Part shown: positions 34,576-42,893 of the stretch, piece by piece
How the letters are laid out: the number at the start of each line of letters is the position of its first letter
Numbering within the stretch: the stretch's first letter is position 1
Assembly: GCF_036178845.1 (NCBI RefSeq)
Contig: NZ_CP108070.1
Span: 9,982,001-10,046,000 of the forward strand
Source of the DNA: Streptomyces sp. NBC_00271
Lineage (GTDB): Bacteria; Actinomycetota; Actinomycetes; Streptomycetales; Streptomycetaceae
Direction: 5' to 3'
Length of the DNA stretch: 64,000 nucleotides
Notes under the pieces: generated by a model
Told to the model about the DNA's origin: nothing
What the model saw: the letters and a program-made list of their open reading frames with translations, nothing else
Databases searched by the model: none
Made by a program: the position numbers and the translations under genes

Positions 34576-36012
34576 ATGCCGCTGCTCGACCCCAAGACCT
34601 GGCAGTCCCGCACCCTGGCGGGCGGTGAGTACGCCGTCACCGAACCCGCCACCAGCGAGACGCTGGCCACGGTCACGCTCGCCGCCGCCGAGGACGTCGC
34701 CACGGCCGCGCGGGACGCCCGTGCCGCCCAGGCGGAGTGGGCGAAGGCACCGCACTTCGTACGCGCCGCCGTGCTGCGCAGGGCCGGCGACCTGTTCGCC
34801 GCCCACGCCGACGAACTGCGCGAATGGATCGTGCGCGAGTCCGGCTCGATCCCGGGCAAGGCCGACTTCGAACTGCACGTCGCGGCCCAGGAGTGCTACG
34901 AGGCCGCCGCCCTCGCCTCCCGCCCCAGCGGCCAGATCCTCCCCTCCGAGGCGCCGCGTCTGTCCTACACCCGACGCGTCCCGGTCGGCGTGGTGGGCGT
35001 GATCTCCCCCTTCAACGCCCCGCTGATCCTCTCCATCCGCTCGGTGGCCCCGGCGCTCGCGCTCGGCAACGCCGTCGTCCTGAAGCCGGACCCGCGCACC
35101 GCCGTCTGCGGCGGACTCGCGCTCGCCGCCGTCCTCGCCGAGGCGGGGCTCCCGGAGGGCCTGCTGCACGTTCTGCCCGGCGGTCCGGAGGTGGGCCAGG
35201 CGCTGGTCGCCGACCCGAACGTACCGGTCATCTCCTTCACCGGCTCGACCGCCGCCGGGCGCGCGGTGGGCGAGGCGGCGGGCCGCCTCCTCAAGCGCGC
35301 CCACCTGGAGTTGGGCGGCAACTCGGCGCTGATCGTCCTGGAGGACGCCGACATCGACGCGGTGATCTCCACGGCCGCGTGGGGCTCCTTCTTCCACCAG
35401 GGCCAGATCTGCATGACGACGGGCCGCCACCTCGTCCACGCCTCCCTCTACGAGGAGTACGTCGAGCGGCTCGCCGCCAAGGCCGACTCGCTCGCCGTCG
35501 GCGACCCGCACCGTGCGCAGGTGCACCTCGGGCCCATCATCGACAGCGCCCAACTCGCCAAGATCCAGGGGCTGGTGGAGTCCAGCACGGCGCGCGGCGC
35601 GAAGCTCGCGGCCGGTGGCACGCACGAGAGGCTCTTCTACCGCCCGACGGTCCTCGCGGGAGTCGACGACGCGACGCCCGCCTACGCCGAGGAGGTCTTC
35701 GGCCCGGTGGCGCCCGTACGATCGTTCGCGGACGCCGACGAGGCCGCGGCCCTCGCCGCCGCCGGACCCTACGGCCTCTCACTGGGCATCGTCACCCGGG
35801 ACACCGCGCGCGGCCTGGACCTGGCCGAGCGCATCCCGACCGGGATCGCCCACATCAACGACCAGACCGTCAACGACGAGGCCGTGGCCCCCTTCGGCGG
35901 GATCGCCGCCTCCGGCACCGGCGCCCGCTTCGGCGGTGAGGCCAACCTGGAGGCCTTCACCGACGTGCGCTGGACGACGGTGCGCGGAGATGTGGCGCCG
36001 TACCCGTTCTGA
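34576..36012 (+). CDS. Benzaldehyde/vanillin-type aldehyde dehydrogenase
   Basis: A 478-residue NAD(P)-dependent dehydrogenase. The cofactor motif FTGSTAAGRAVGEAAG, the general-base segment HLELGGNSALIV, and the nucleophile Cys in HQGQICMTTGR are present; EEVFGPVAPV marks the C-terminal part. SPFNAPLILSIRSVAPALA is typical of vanillin and benzaldehyde dehydrogenases. I prefer ATG 34576 (GGAGAG 5 bp upstream) to GTG 34555. With pobA it would take aromatic aldehydes to hydroxybenzoates and on to protocatechuate. Confidence 0.9.
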   Translation: MPLLDPKTWQSRTLAGGEYAVTEPATSETLATVTLAAAEDVATAARDARAAQAEWAKAPHFVRAAVLRRAGDLFAAHADELREWIVRESGSIPGKADFELHVAAQECYEAAALASRPSGQILPSEAPRLSYTRRVPVGVVGVISPFNAPLILSIRSVAPALALGNAVVLKPDPRTAVCGGLALAAVLAEAGLPEGLLHVLPGGPEVGQALVADPNVPVISFTGSTAAGRAVGEAAGRLLKRAHLELGGNSALIVLEDADIDAVISTAAWGSFFHQGQICMTTGRHLVHASLYEEYVERLAAKADSLAVGDPHRAQVHLGPIIDSAQLAKIQGLVESSTARGAKLAAGGTHERLFYRPTVLAGVDDATPAYAEEVFGPVAPVRSFADADEAAALAAAGPYGLSLGIVTRDTARGLDLAERIPTGIAHINDQTVNDEAVAPFGGIAASGTGARFGGEANLEAFTDVRWTTVRGDVAPYPF

Positions 36013-36080
36013 GGGAAGGGTGGTGCGGGGGTTACTCGCCTGCGGCCGGGTGGACCTGTTTGCCCTGCGGCCCGGTGGAC

Positions 36081-36467
36081 CTACTCGCCCTGCGGAGCCT
36101 GCTTGGCCTGCTGCTCCGCGATGGACTTGCGGACCTCGTCCATGTCCAGCTTCCGGGCCTGTCCGATGACGTCCGTCAGGGCGGCCTCGGGCAGCGCCCC
36201 GGGCTGGGCGAAGATCGCGACCTGGTCGCGGACGATCATCAGCGTCGGAATCGACTGGATGTCGAAGGCGGCGGCCAGCTCGGGCTGCGCCTCCGTGTCG
36301 ACCTTCGCGAACACCAGGTCCGGGTTGGCCTCCGCGGCCTTCTCGTAGACCGGGGCGAACTGACGGCACGGCCCGCACCAGGAGGCCCAGAAGTCGATCA
36401 GGACGAACTCGTTGTCCGTGACCGTCTGGTCGAAGTTCTCCTTGGTCAGCTCCATCGTGCTGCTCAT
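36081..36467 (-). CDS. Thioredoxin
   Basis: A 128-residue thioredoxin, about 20 residues longer than E. coli thioredoxin. The active site WCGPC lies in FWASWCGPCRQFAP, with the cis-Pro in SIPTLMIVRD. A charged C-terminal helix ends in Gln-rich QQAKQAPQGE. It reduces protein disulfides in the cytoplasm. It is divergent from a pyridine-nucleotide disulfide reductase-like flavoprotein, 135 bp away. The last bases of the gene (coding QGE-stop) recur in degenerate form 40-50 bp beyond its stop. Confidence 0.95.
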   Translation of the reverse strand: MSSTMELTKENFDQTVTDNEFVLIDFWASWCGPCRQFAPVYEKAAEANPDLVFAKVDTEAQPELAAAFDIQSIPTLMIVRDQVAIFAQPGALPEAALTDVIGQARKLDMDEVRKSIAEQQAKQAPQGE

Positions 36468-36602
36468 GGCGTGACTACCTCTTCCTGATGTCGGGCCTCG
36501 GGCCTCGGGGCGAAGCCGGTGTGCACAACGCCACCCCTGGGCGGCGTATTCCGCGCACGTACCCGTGTGGCCTCCGAGCACACCAACAACCAGACTGTGC
36601 CC

Positions 36603-38036
36603 ATGACGGAAACGGAATCCATCGTGTACGACGTCGTGGTGCTCGGGGCCGGGCCCGTGGGGGAGAACGTCGCCGACCGTGCCCGCGCGGCCGGCCTCTC
36701 CACCGCGGTCGTGGAGAGTGAACTGGTCGGTGGTGAGTGCTCGTACTGGGCCTGCATGCCCAGCAAGGCTCTCCTGCGCCCGGTCATCGCCCGCGCCGAC
36801 GCCCGCCACGTGCCCGGCCTCAGCCAGGCGGTGCAGGGCCCCCTCGACGTCCCCGCGGTCCTCGCCCACCGCGACTACTACACCTCCCACTGGAAGGACG
36901 ACGGACAGGTCGGCTGGCTGGACGGCATCGGCGCCGTCCTGTACCGCGGACACGGGCGCCTGGCCGGGCCGCGCAAGGTGACCGTCGACGGGCCCGGCGG
37001 CGAGCGGCAGGTGCTCACGGCCCGGCACGCGGTCGCCGTCTGCACCGGCACCCGCGCCCTGCTCCCCGACCTGCCGGGGCTCGACCAGGTCCGGCCCTGG
37101 ACCAGCCGTGAGGCCACCAGCGCGCACGAGGTGCCGGGCCGGCTCATCGTGGTGGGGGGCGGTGTCGTCGCCGTCGAGATGGCCACGGCCTGGCAGGCGT
37201 TCGGCTCCCAGGTCACCGTCCTCGTCCGCGGCAAGGGACTGCTGCCCCGCATGGAGCCCTTCGCCGGCGAGCTGGTCGCCGAGTCGCTGAAGGAGGCGGG
37301 CGCCGACGTCCGCACCGGCACCTCGGTGACCGCGGTGACGCGCGAGGGCTCCACCGTGGTGGCCCTCACCGACACCGGCGACCGCATCGAGGCCGACGAG
37401 ATCCTCTTCGCCACCGGGCGTGTGCCCCACACCGACGACCTCGGCCTCGACACGATCGGCCTCGAGCCGGGCTCCTGGCTCGACGTCGACGACAGCCTGC
37501 GGGTCACCGGCAGTGACTGGCTGTACGCGGTCGGCGATGTGAACCACCGCGCGCTCCTCACCCACCAGGGCAAGTACCAGGCCCGGATCGCGGGCGCCGC
37601 CATCGCCGCCCGAGCCGCCGGGGTGCCCCTCCTGGAGACCGATCCCTGGGGCGCGCACTCGGCGACCGCCGACCACGGGGCCGTACCCCAGGTCGTCTTC
37701 ACCGACCCGGAGGCCGCGGCCGTCGGCCTCTCCCTCGCCGAGGCCGAGCGCGCGGGCCTGCGCGTCCGCGCCGTCGACGTCGACATGTCCTCCGTGGCGG
37801 GCGCGGGCCTGTACGCGGACGGCTACCGTGGCAAGGCCCGCATGGTCGTCGACATCAACCGCGAGATCCTGGTGGGCCTCACCCTGGTCGGCCCCGGCGT
37901 GGGCGAACTCATCCACTCGGCGACCATCGCCATCGCCGGCGAGGTCCCGATCAGCCGCCTGTGGCACGCGGTTCCGTCGTACCCGACGGTGAGCGAGGTG
38001 TGGCTGCGGCTGCTGGAGATGTACCGGGACGCGTAG
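36603..38036 (+). CDS. Dihydrolipoamide/mercuric-reductase-like FAD disulfide oxidoreductase
   Basis: A 477-residue class I pyridine-nucleotide disulfide oxidoreductase. FAD binds at VVLGAGPVGENVADRA; the redox pair is in ECSYWACMPSK (C-x4-C); NAD(P)H binds near LIVVGGGVVAVEMATAW; YAVGDVN precedes the dimerisation domain. The His-Glu pair expected in a lipoamide dehydrogenase tail is replaced here by HAVPSYPTVSE, which retains the His and a later Glu. The substrate is unclear; mycothione- or quinone-type roles are possible. It is divergent from thioredoxin, suggesting a shared redox promoter region. Confidence 0.88.
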   Translation: MTETESIVYDVVVLGAGPVGENVADRARAAGLSTAVVESELVGGECSYWACMPSKALLRPVIARADARHVPGLSQAVQGPLDVPAVLAHRDYYTSHWKDDGQVGWLDGIGAVLYRGHGRLAGPRKVTVDGPGGERQVLTARHAVAVCTGTRALLPDLPGLDQVRPWTSREATSAHEVPGRLIVVGGGVVAVEMATAWQAFGSQVTVLVRGKGLLPRMEPFAGELVAESLKEAGADVRTGTSVTAVTREGSTVVALTDTGDRIEADEILFATGRVPHTDDLGLDTIGLEPGSWLDVDDSLRVTGSDWLYAVGDVNHRALLTHQGKYQARIAGAAIAARAAGVPLLETDPWGAHSATADHGAVPQVVFTDPEAAAVGLSLAEAERAGLRVRAVDVDMSSVAGAGLYADGYRGKARMVVDINREILVGLTLVGPGVGELIHSATIAIAGEVPISRLWHAVPSYPTVSEVWLRLLEMYRDA

Positions 38037-38758
38037 CCGACGCCGGTCGTTCGGGTACGGCCGCCTGAGGTCGACGGGCCAGGAACGGCGGTTGGCACGT
38101 CGGCGGCTTGAGCGCCGAGGGCGTGGGCCCCGACCCTCCGGGACCGACCGACCGGATTCACCCGTTCGGCGTCCGCCACTTGAGGTTCGGCGGCACTTGG
38201 GTTCCGGCGGCTTTGGGGTTCGACGCTTCCGGGTCGGTCGCTTTGGGGTTCGACCGTGGCGGGGTGCGGCCGTCCGGGATTGACGGGTTGGGCCCGGTCG
38301 TTGGGGCGGCCGGGGCTTTGCGGGGGCATGGCGGAGCTTAGGGTCCCCGGCGGTTTCGGGTTCGGTCGGCTGAGGATGACCGGCTGGGGCCGGCCGTTCG
38401 GGCCTCGGCGGCTCCAGGCCCGGGCCGTCCGAGGCGGCGCGGCTGAGGCCGGTGGGTCCGGCCACTCGGGCTCCGGACCCCTGCCGTTCGGGCTCCGGGT
38501 CGGTGCCGCTCGGGCTCCGGGTCGGTTCGGACCCGGGCTTTTCCGGGTCGGTTCGGACCCGGGCTTTTCCGGGTCCGGTCGCCGACGTCCCGACCGGCTG
38601 CGTCCGCCGGGCCTGCCACCGGGCCCGGCGGCAGGGCCGGAGGGCGTCCCGTCTCAGGCAGGTCGGTCGCGCCCGGACCGTCGGGGCCGCCCGCAAGGCG
38701 GCACCCGTCACTCCCGCCGCCGGACACCCTTCGCCCCAGGGCCCCGCGGCGCGCGCCC
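38037..38758. other. Gene-free, repeat-rich spacer of about 720 bp
   Basis: Several frames are open on both strands, but none has a ribosome site, a recognisable domain or normal composition. The stretch is built from degenerate units such as TTTGGGGTTCGAC, CGGGCTCCGGGTCGG and GTCGGTTCGGACCC, with one perfect 26-bp tandem duplication. It looks like repeat expansion between two converging genes. Confidence 0.5.
38521..38572. repeat. Perfect 26-bp tandem duplication
   Basis: Two identical units, 38521-38546 and 38547-38572, each start GTCGGTTCGGACCCGGGC and end TTTTCCGG. CGGGTC and GACCCG inside the array form short inverted pairs, so it can fold into hairpins. Confidence 0.9.
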
Positions 38759-39415
38759 TCAGTCGGGCAGGGCGAAGCCCAGTGCGGCGGCGGCCTCCGC
38801 AGGAGTCGGCTGCGTCCAGCGATCCGCCATCGCCTGGTTGGAGGACAGCGAGCGCAACTCGGCACGGTCGAGGTAGAGCATGCCGTCCAGGTGATCCGTC
38901 TCGTGCTGGACGATCCGCGCGGGCCACCCCGTGAACACCTCGTCGATCGCCCGGCCCCGCTCGTCCAGGGCCGTCAGCCGCACCTGAGCGTGCCGGGCCA
39001 CCACGGCCTGCCACCCCGGCACGCTCAGACACCCCTCGAAGAACACGGCCCGCCCCGCGCCCACCCCCTCGTACGACGGATTCACCAGCACCCGGAACGG
39101 CTGCGGCACCCGCCCGCGCACCACCCGCACCTCCTCGGAGACCGGCGCCGGATCCTCGATGACCGCGATCCGCAGGGGCACACCGACCTGCGGTGCCGCG
39201 AGGCCGACGCCCGGCGCCGCGTGCATGGTGGCGCGCAGGGCGGCGACGAAGCGGGTCAGGAGCCCCGGGTCGAGCTGGCCGGCGAAGGGCTCGGCGGGGC
39301 GGCGCAGCACCGGGTGCCCGGCGGCGACGATGGGCAACGGGCCTTCGCGGTCGAGGAGTTCCTCGACCAGCTCGCTCAGGGGGCGGGAGGCGCTGGGGTC
39401 ACGTTCGGATGCCAT
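38759..39415 (-). CDS. def: Peptide deformylase
   Basis: A 218-residue metalloenzyme that removes the formyl group from new polypeptides. All three motifs are present: GVGLAAPQVG, EGCLSVPGW (metal Cys) and HETDHLDG (HExxH metal site). N- and C-terminal extensions make it longer than the 170-residue E. coli form. Streptomyces often carry several copies, so this may not be the main one. It follows the repeat-rich spacer and is divergent from the PepSY gene. Confidence 0.95.
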   Translation of the reverse strand: MASERDPSASRPLSELVEELLDREGPLPIVAAGHPVLRRPAEPFAGQLDPGLLTRFVAALRATMHAAPGVGLAAPQVGVPLRIAVIEDPAPVSEEVRVVRGRVPQPFRVLVNPSYEGVGAGRAVFFEGCLSVPGWQAVVARHAQVRLTALDERGRAIDEVFTGWPARIVQHETDHLDGMLYLDRAELRSLSSNQAMADRWTQPTPAEAAAALGFALPD

Positions 39416-39749
39416 CGCGCCAGGATGCCAAGACCGATCGCGCCAAGCGAGGCGGCGCCAGGGGCGTCTGCCGGGTCCCTACGCGCCTTCTCTGTGTGAC
39501 TCAGACCACGTGGCGCCCCGGGAACTCGACGACTCCGCGCCCCGACTTCTGGACCACCACGGACCACCACGGACCACTACGGACCACTACGGACCACTAC
39601 GGGCCGAGAGTCCAACTCCCCGGCCCACGACCCGAGTCCATCCCTGTCCCATCCCTGTCCCTGTCCCTGTCCCGTCCCCGTCCCTGTCTCCACTCCTCTC
39701 CCCGCTTCTGTCCGCATTCCCATCACCGTCCGACCGGAGAAGCCCGCCC
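39416..39749. other. Repeat-bearing spacer upstream of the PepSY gene
   Basis: Five 10-bp units run 39551-39600: GGACCACCAC twice, then GGACCACTAC three times. A pyrimidine stretch built on TCCCTG units follows (about 39640-39695). No gene is evident. A ribosome site (GGAGAA, 39736-39741) serves the next ORF. The repeats sit where the promoter or 5' leader should be and may vary between strains. Confidence 0.65.
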
Positions 39750-41156
39750 ATGTCCACCGCTCCCACGACCACGACGGACGAGTCCCCCAAACCCGTCGCC
39801 CCGGCCCCCACCAGAAAGGCGGCCCTGCGCCCCCTGATCCTGCGTCTGCACTTCTACGCGGGAATACTCGTCGCCCCGTTCCTGCTGGTCGCGGCCCTGA
39901 CCGGCTTCCTGTACGCCGCCTCGTACCAGGCCGAGAAGATCGTGTACGCGCATGAGCTGACCGTCCCGGTGGGCGACGACAAGCTGCCGCTGTCCCAGCA
40001 GGTGGCCGCCGCCCGCAAGGCCCACCCGCAGGGCACGGTCTCCGCCGTACGACCGTCGCCGGAGGCGGACGCGACGACCAGGGTGCTGCTCTCCGGCGTC
40101 CCCGGCATCGGCGAGGGGCACACGCTCGCCGTGTTCGTCGACCCGTACACCGCGAAGGTGCGCGGGTCGCTGGAGCAGTACGGCTCCACCGGCGCGCTCC
40201 CGCTGCGCACCTGGATCGACGAACTCCACCGTGACCTGCACCTCGGCGAGAACGGCCGCCTCTACAGCGAACTCGCCGCGAGCTGGCTGTGGGTGATCGC
40301 GGGCGGCGGGCTGGTGCTGTGGTTCACCAGGCGGCGCGCCCAGCGCAAGGTGCGGGGCGTGTCCGGGCGCCGTCGCACCCTCGGGCTGCACGGCACCGTC
40401 GGTGTGTGGGCGGCGGCCGGGTTCTTCTTCCTGTCGGCGACCGGACTCACCTGGTCGACCTACGCCGGCGCCAACATCGACGAACTCAGGACCTCGCTCG
40501 GCCAGGCGACCCCCTCGGTGTCCGCGTCGGTGGCGGCCGGCGGCGAGCACGCGGGTCACACCGGCACCGGGTCCGGCGGCACCACGGCCTCGACCACGCC
40601 CCAGGGCCTCGACAAGATCCTCGCGGCCGCCCGCGCCGAGGGTCTCGGCGACCCCGTCGAGATCGTCGTACCCGCCGACGCCTCCACCGCGTACGTGGTC
40701 AAGCAGGTCCAGCGCAGCTGGCCCGAGAAGCAGGACTCCGTCGCCGTGGACCCGACGACGGGCAAGGTCACCGACGAACTCCACTTCGCCGACTACCCGC
40801 TGCTCGCCAAACTGACGCGCTGGGGGATCGACGCCCACAGCGGTGTCCTCTTCGGCCTCGTCAACCAGATCGCCCTGATGGCCCTCGCGCTCTGCCTGGT
40901 CCTGCTGATCGTGTGGGGCTACCGCATGTGGTGGCAGCGCGGCCGTGCCTCCGCGTTCGGCCGCCCCATCCCGCGCGGCGCGTGGCAGCAGGTCCCGCCG
41001 CAGATCCTCGTCCCGCTCATGGCGGCCGTCGCCGTGCTCGGCTATTTCGTCCCGCTGCTCGGCATCCCGCTCGCGGTGTTCGTCGCCGTGGACGTCGTCC
41101 TCGGCGAGATCGCGTACCGCCGTGGCAAGCGCACCAAGGGAGGCCAGGTAGCGTGA
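39750..41156 (+). CDS. PepSY-associated membrane protein
   Basis: A 468-residue inner-membrane protein with four predicted helices (near residues 33-55, 176-195, 215-235 and 370-395) and a further hydrophobic pair at the C-terminus. It has the PepSY_TM layout: LRLHFYAGILVAPFLLVAALTGFLY, then a PepSY domain, LHRDLHLGENGRLYSELAASWLWV, and a second periplasmic PepSY-like part. Relatives accompany siderophore uptake or ferric reduction, or restrain periplasmic proteases. A His/Gly/Thr-rich linker (GGEHAGHTGTGS) precedes the second domain. It heads an operon with BlaI- and M56-type genes. Confidence 0.85.
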   Translation: MSTAPTTTTDESPKPVAPAPTRKAALRPLILRLHFYAGILVAPFLLVAALTGFLYAASYQAEKIVYAHELTVPVGDDKLPLSQQVAAARKAHPQGTVSAVRPSPEADATTRVLLSGVPGIGEGHTLAVFVDPYTAKVRGSLEQYGSTGALPLRTWIDELHRDLHLGENGRLYSELAASWLWVIAGGGLVLWFTRRRAQRKVRGVSGRRRTLGLHGTVGVWAAAGFFFLSATGLTWSTYAGANIDELRTSLGQATPSVSASVAAGGEHAGHTGTGSGGTTASTTPQGLDKILAAARAEGLGDPVEIVVPADASTAYVVKQVQRSWPEKQDSVAVDPTTGKVTDELHFADYPLLAKLTRWGIDAHSGVLFGLVNQIALMALALCLVLLIVWGYRMWWQRGRASAFGRPIPRGAWQQVPPQILVPLMAAVAVLGYFVPLLGIPLAVFVAVDVVLGEIAYRRGKRTKGGQVA

Positions 41157-41187
41157 TCGGGTAGGGGAACGCCGGAGGGAGACGGAC

Positions 41188-41673
41188 ATGGCGCAGCGCG
41201 ACCGCGAGGACCCGCACCGGCCGTCCAGGCGCCGCGGGCAGGGCGAGTTGGAGAGCCAGGTGCTCGGTGCGCTGCGCGAGGCGCAGGACCCGGTGACCGC
41301 CGCCTGGGTGCAGGAACGACTCGGCGGCGGCCTCGCCTACACCACCGTCGTCACCATCCTGACCCGGCTGCTCGCCAAGGACGCGGTGGCCCGCGAACGA
41401 CGCGGACGCTCCTTCGTGTGGCGGCCCACCGCCGACGTCGCGGGCCTGGCCGCGCTCAAGATGCGCCGGCTTCTCGACGGCGAGAGCGACCGCGAGGCCG
41501 TCCTCGCCAGCTTCGTCACCGCGTTGCCGCCGGACGACGAACAGGTCCTGCGCGCGCTCCTGGAGACGGCCCACGCGACGGACGGGGCCGATGTCGTGGG
41601 TAGGGCCGAGGTCGTGGGTGAGGCCGACGGGGCGGGCGGGGCCGACGGGGTGCCCGACGGTACGGAAGACTGA
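41188..41673 (+). CDS. BlaI/MecI/CopY-type transcriptional regulator
   Basis: A 161-residue winged-helix repressor: GELESQVLGALREA, VTAAWVQERLGGGLAYTTVVTILTRL, then KDAVARERRGRSFVW. Relatives bind DNA as dimers and are inactivated by cleavage when a membrane M56 peptidase signals; exactly such a gene follows after 6 bp. The tail has a repeated VVG-x-A-E pattern. GGAGGGAG precedes the ATG. It probably controls its own operon, including the PepSY gene. Confidence 0.93.
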   Translation: MAQRDREDPHRPSRRRGQGELESQVLGALREAQDPVTAAWVQERLGGGLAYTTVVTILTRLLAKDAVARERRGRSFVWRPTADVAGLAALKMRRLLDGESDREAVLASFVTALPPDDEQVLRALLETAHATDGADVVGRAEVVGEADGAGGADGVPDGTED

Positions 41674-41679
41674 CGTCTC

Positions 41680-42639
41680 ATGGGGGTCTTCGTCTTTCTG
41701 CCGCTCGTCCTGCCACTCAGTGCCTGGCCGGTGGCACGCCTCGCCGAACTGCATCTGCATCCGCGTACGGCCACCCGGCTGCTGACGGCGGTCGCCACCG
41801 TGATGGCCCTGTGCAGCACACTCTGCCTGGCCCTGCTGATGGTCGTCGGGACCGCGCAGCTGCCCGGCAACCCGCTCCCGGACGGCTGGTCCGACGCGGA
41901 GGTCCGCGCGGCCGTCCCGTACGACGAGATCGCGGGCAAGGCGGCGATCCCGGCCCTGGTCCTGGTCCTCGCGGTCTGCGCGCGCACCCTGTGGCGCCAC
42001 CACCGGGTCGCCCGGCGCGCGCGGCGGGCGCTCGCCGCGCTGCCCAGCCGTTCCGTGGTCGTCCTCCCCGAGGAGAAGCCGTACGCCTACGCTCTGCCCG
42101 GCGGACACCGCGACCGCGTGGTGGTCACCACGGCTCTGCTGCGCGGCCTCACCTCGCCCGAGCGACGTGCCTTGTTCGCGCACGAGCGGGCCCACCTGAC
42201 GGCCGCTCACCACCGCCACCTGCTCGCCGTACGACTCGCGGCGCGCGCCAATCCGTTCCTGCGGCCGCTGCGTACGACCGTCGTCTACACCACGGAGCGG
42301 TGGGCGGACGAGGACGCGGCCCGGACGGTCGGCAACCGCACGGTGGTGGCGCGGGCGATCGGCAAGGCGGCCCTGCTGTCGGGCGGGGGCCCGGTGCCGG
42401 GGTTCGCCACGTTCACCGGCTTCGCCGGCTTCGCCGGATTCGCGTCCGCGGGTCCTGTGCCGCGCCGGGTCGCCGCCCTGCTGCGCCCCGCGCCGGCGGC
42501 CCGCAGCTGGCCGTCCGTGTTCACGTCCGTGGGGCTGGCCGCCTGGGGCGCCGCGGTCGGCACGCTCGTCTCCGCGATGTCGTCGGCGAACTCGGCCGTG
42601 ACGATGGTCCTGATCCTGCGCGCGGCCACGCCGCTGTAG
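41680..42639 (+). CDS. M56 (BlaR1/MecR1-type) membrane metalloprotease
   Basis: A 319-residue membrane protein with helices near residues 1-20, 30-55, 85-105 and 285-310. The zinc protease motif is FAHERAHL (HExxH) near residue 168, with a downstream Glu in ERWADEDAA. It lacks the external penicillin-binding sensor of BlaR1, as most actinobacterial homologues do. It likely cleaves, or triggers cleavage of, the BlaI-like repressor encoded just upstream. A GFAGFAG-type repeat lies near residue 250. Confidence 0.9.
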   Translation: MGVFVFLPLVLPLSAWPVARLAELHLHPRTATRLLTAVATVMALCSTLCLALLMVVGTAQLPGNPLPDGWSDAEVRAAVPYDEIAGKAAIPALVLVLAVCARTLWRHHRVARRARRALAALPSRSVVVLPEEKPYAYALPGGHRDRVVVTTALLRGLTSPERRALFAHERAHLTAAHHRHLLAVRLAARANPFLRPLRTTVVYTTERWADEDAARTVGNRTVVARAIGKAALLSGGGPVPGFATFTGFAGFAGFASAGPVPRRVAALLRPAPAARSWPSVFTSVGLAAWGAAVGTLVSAMSSANSAVTMVLILRAATPL

Positions 42640-42893
42640 CTCCGCCACCGATCCTCAGCTGTTCCGCCACTACTCCGCTGTGGCTCCGCCACCACTCCTC
42701 GGGGTTCCTACAGCCGTGTAGAAAGAACATCGATGGCATGGGAACTCGTTTGCGAACAGCATCGTTTCCAAGGGACAGACCGACTCCAGAGGAGCGCTTC
42801 CTTGTCCGCCAGACCGACGGACCCCCCGGGACACAGTCCCGAACCGCCCCGCCTGATTTCTCTTGATGGCGGCACACAGCGGGGTGGTGTTCG

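Noticed and set aside
38100..38760. Possible Gly/Phe/Arg-rich small proteins in the repeat spacer
   Set aside because: Open frames exist on both strands because of GC bias. None has a ribosome site or recognisable pattern.
36081..39032. A very long minus-strand frame covering thioredoxin, the disulfide reductase and the spacer
   Set aside because: Only its last 128 codons (thioredoxin) are real. The rest is antisense to a clear flavoprotein gene or lies in repeats, with Arg/Pro-rich nonsense composition.
39551..39600. Short regular repeats considered as a CRISPR array
   Set aside because: Units are 10 bp with no spacers and no cas genes nearby.
42640..42893. Possible cation riboswitch before the CNNM genes
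   Set aside because: No known Mg2+ or Mn2+ riboswitch core could be recognised. The stretch only shows loose CTCCGCCAC repeats.
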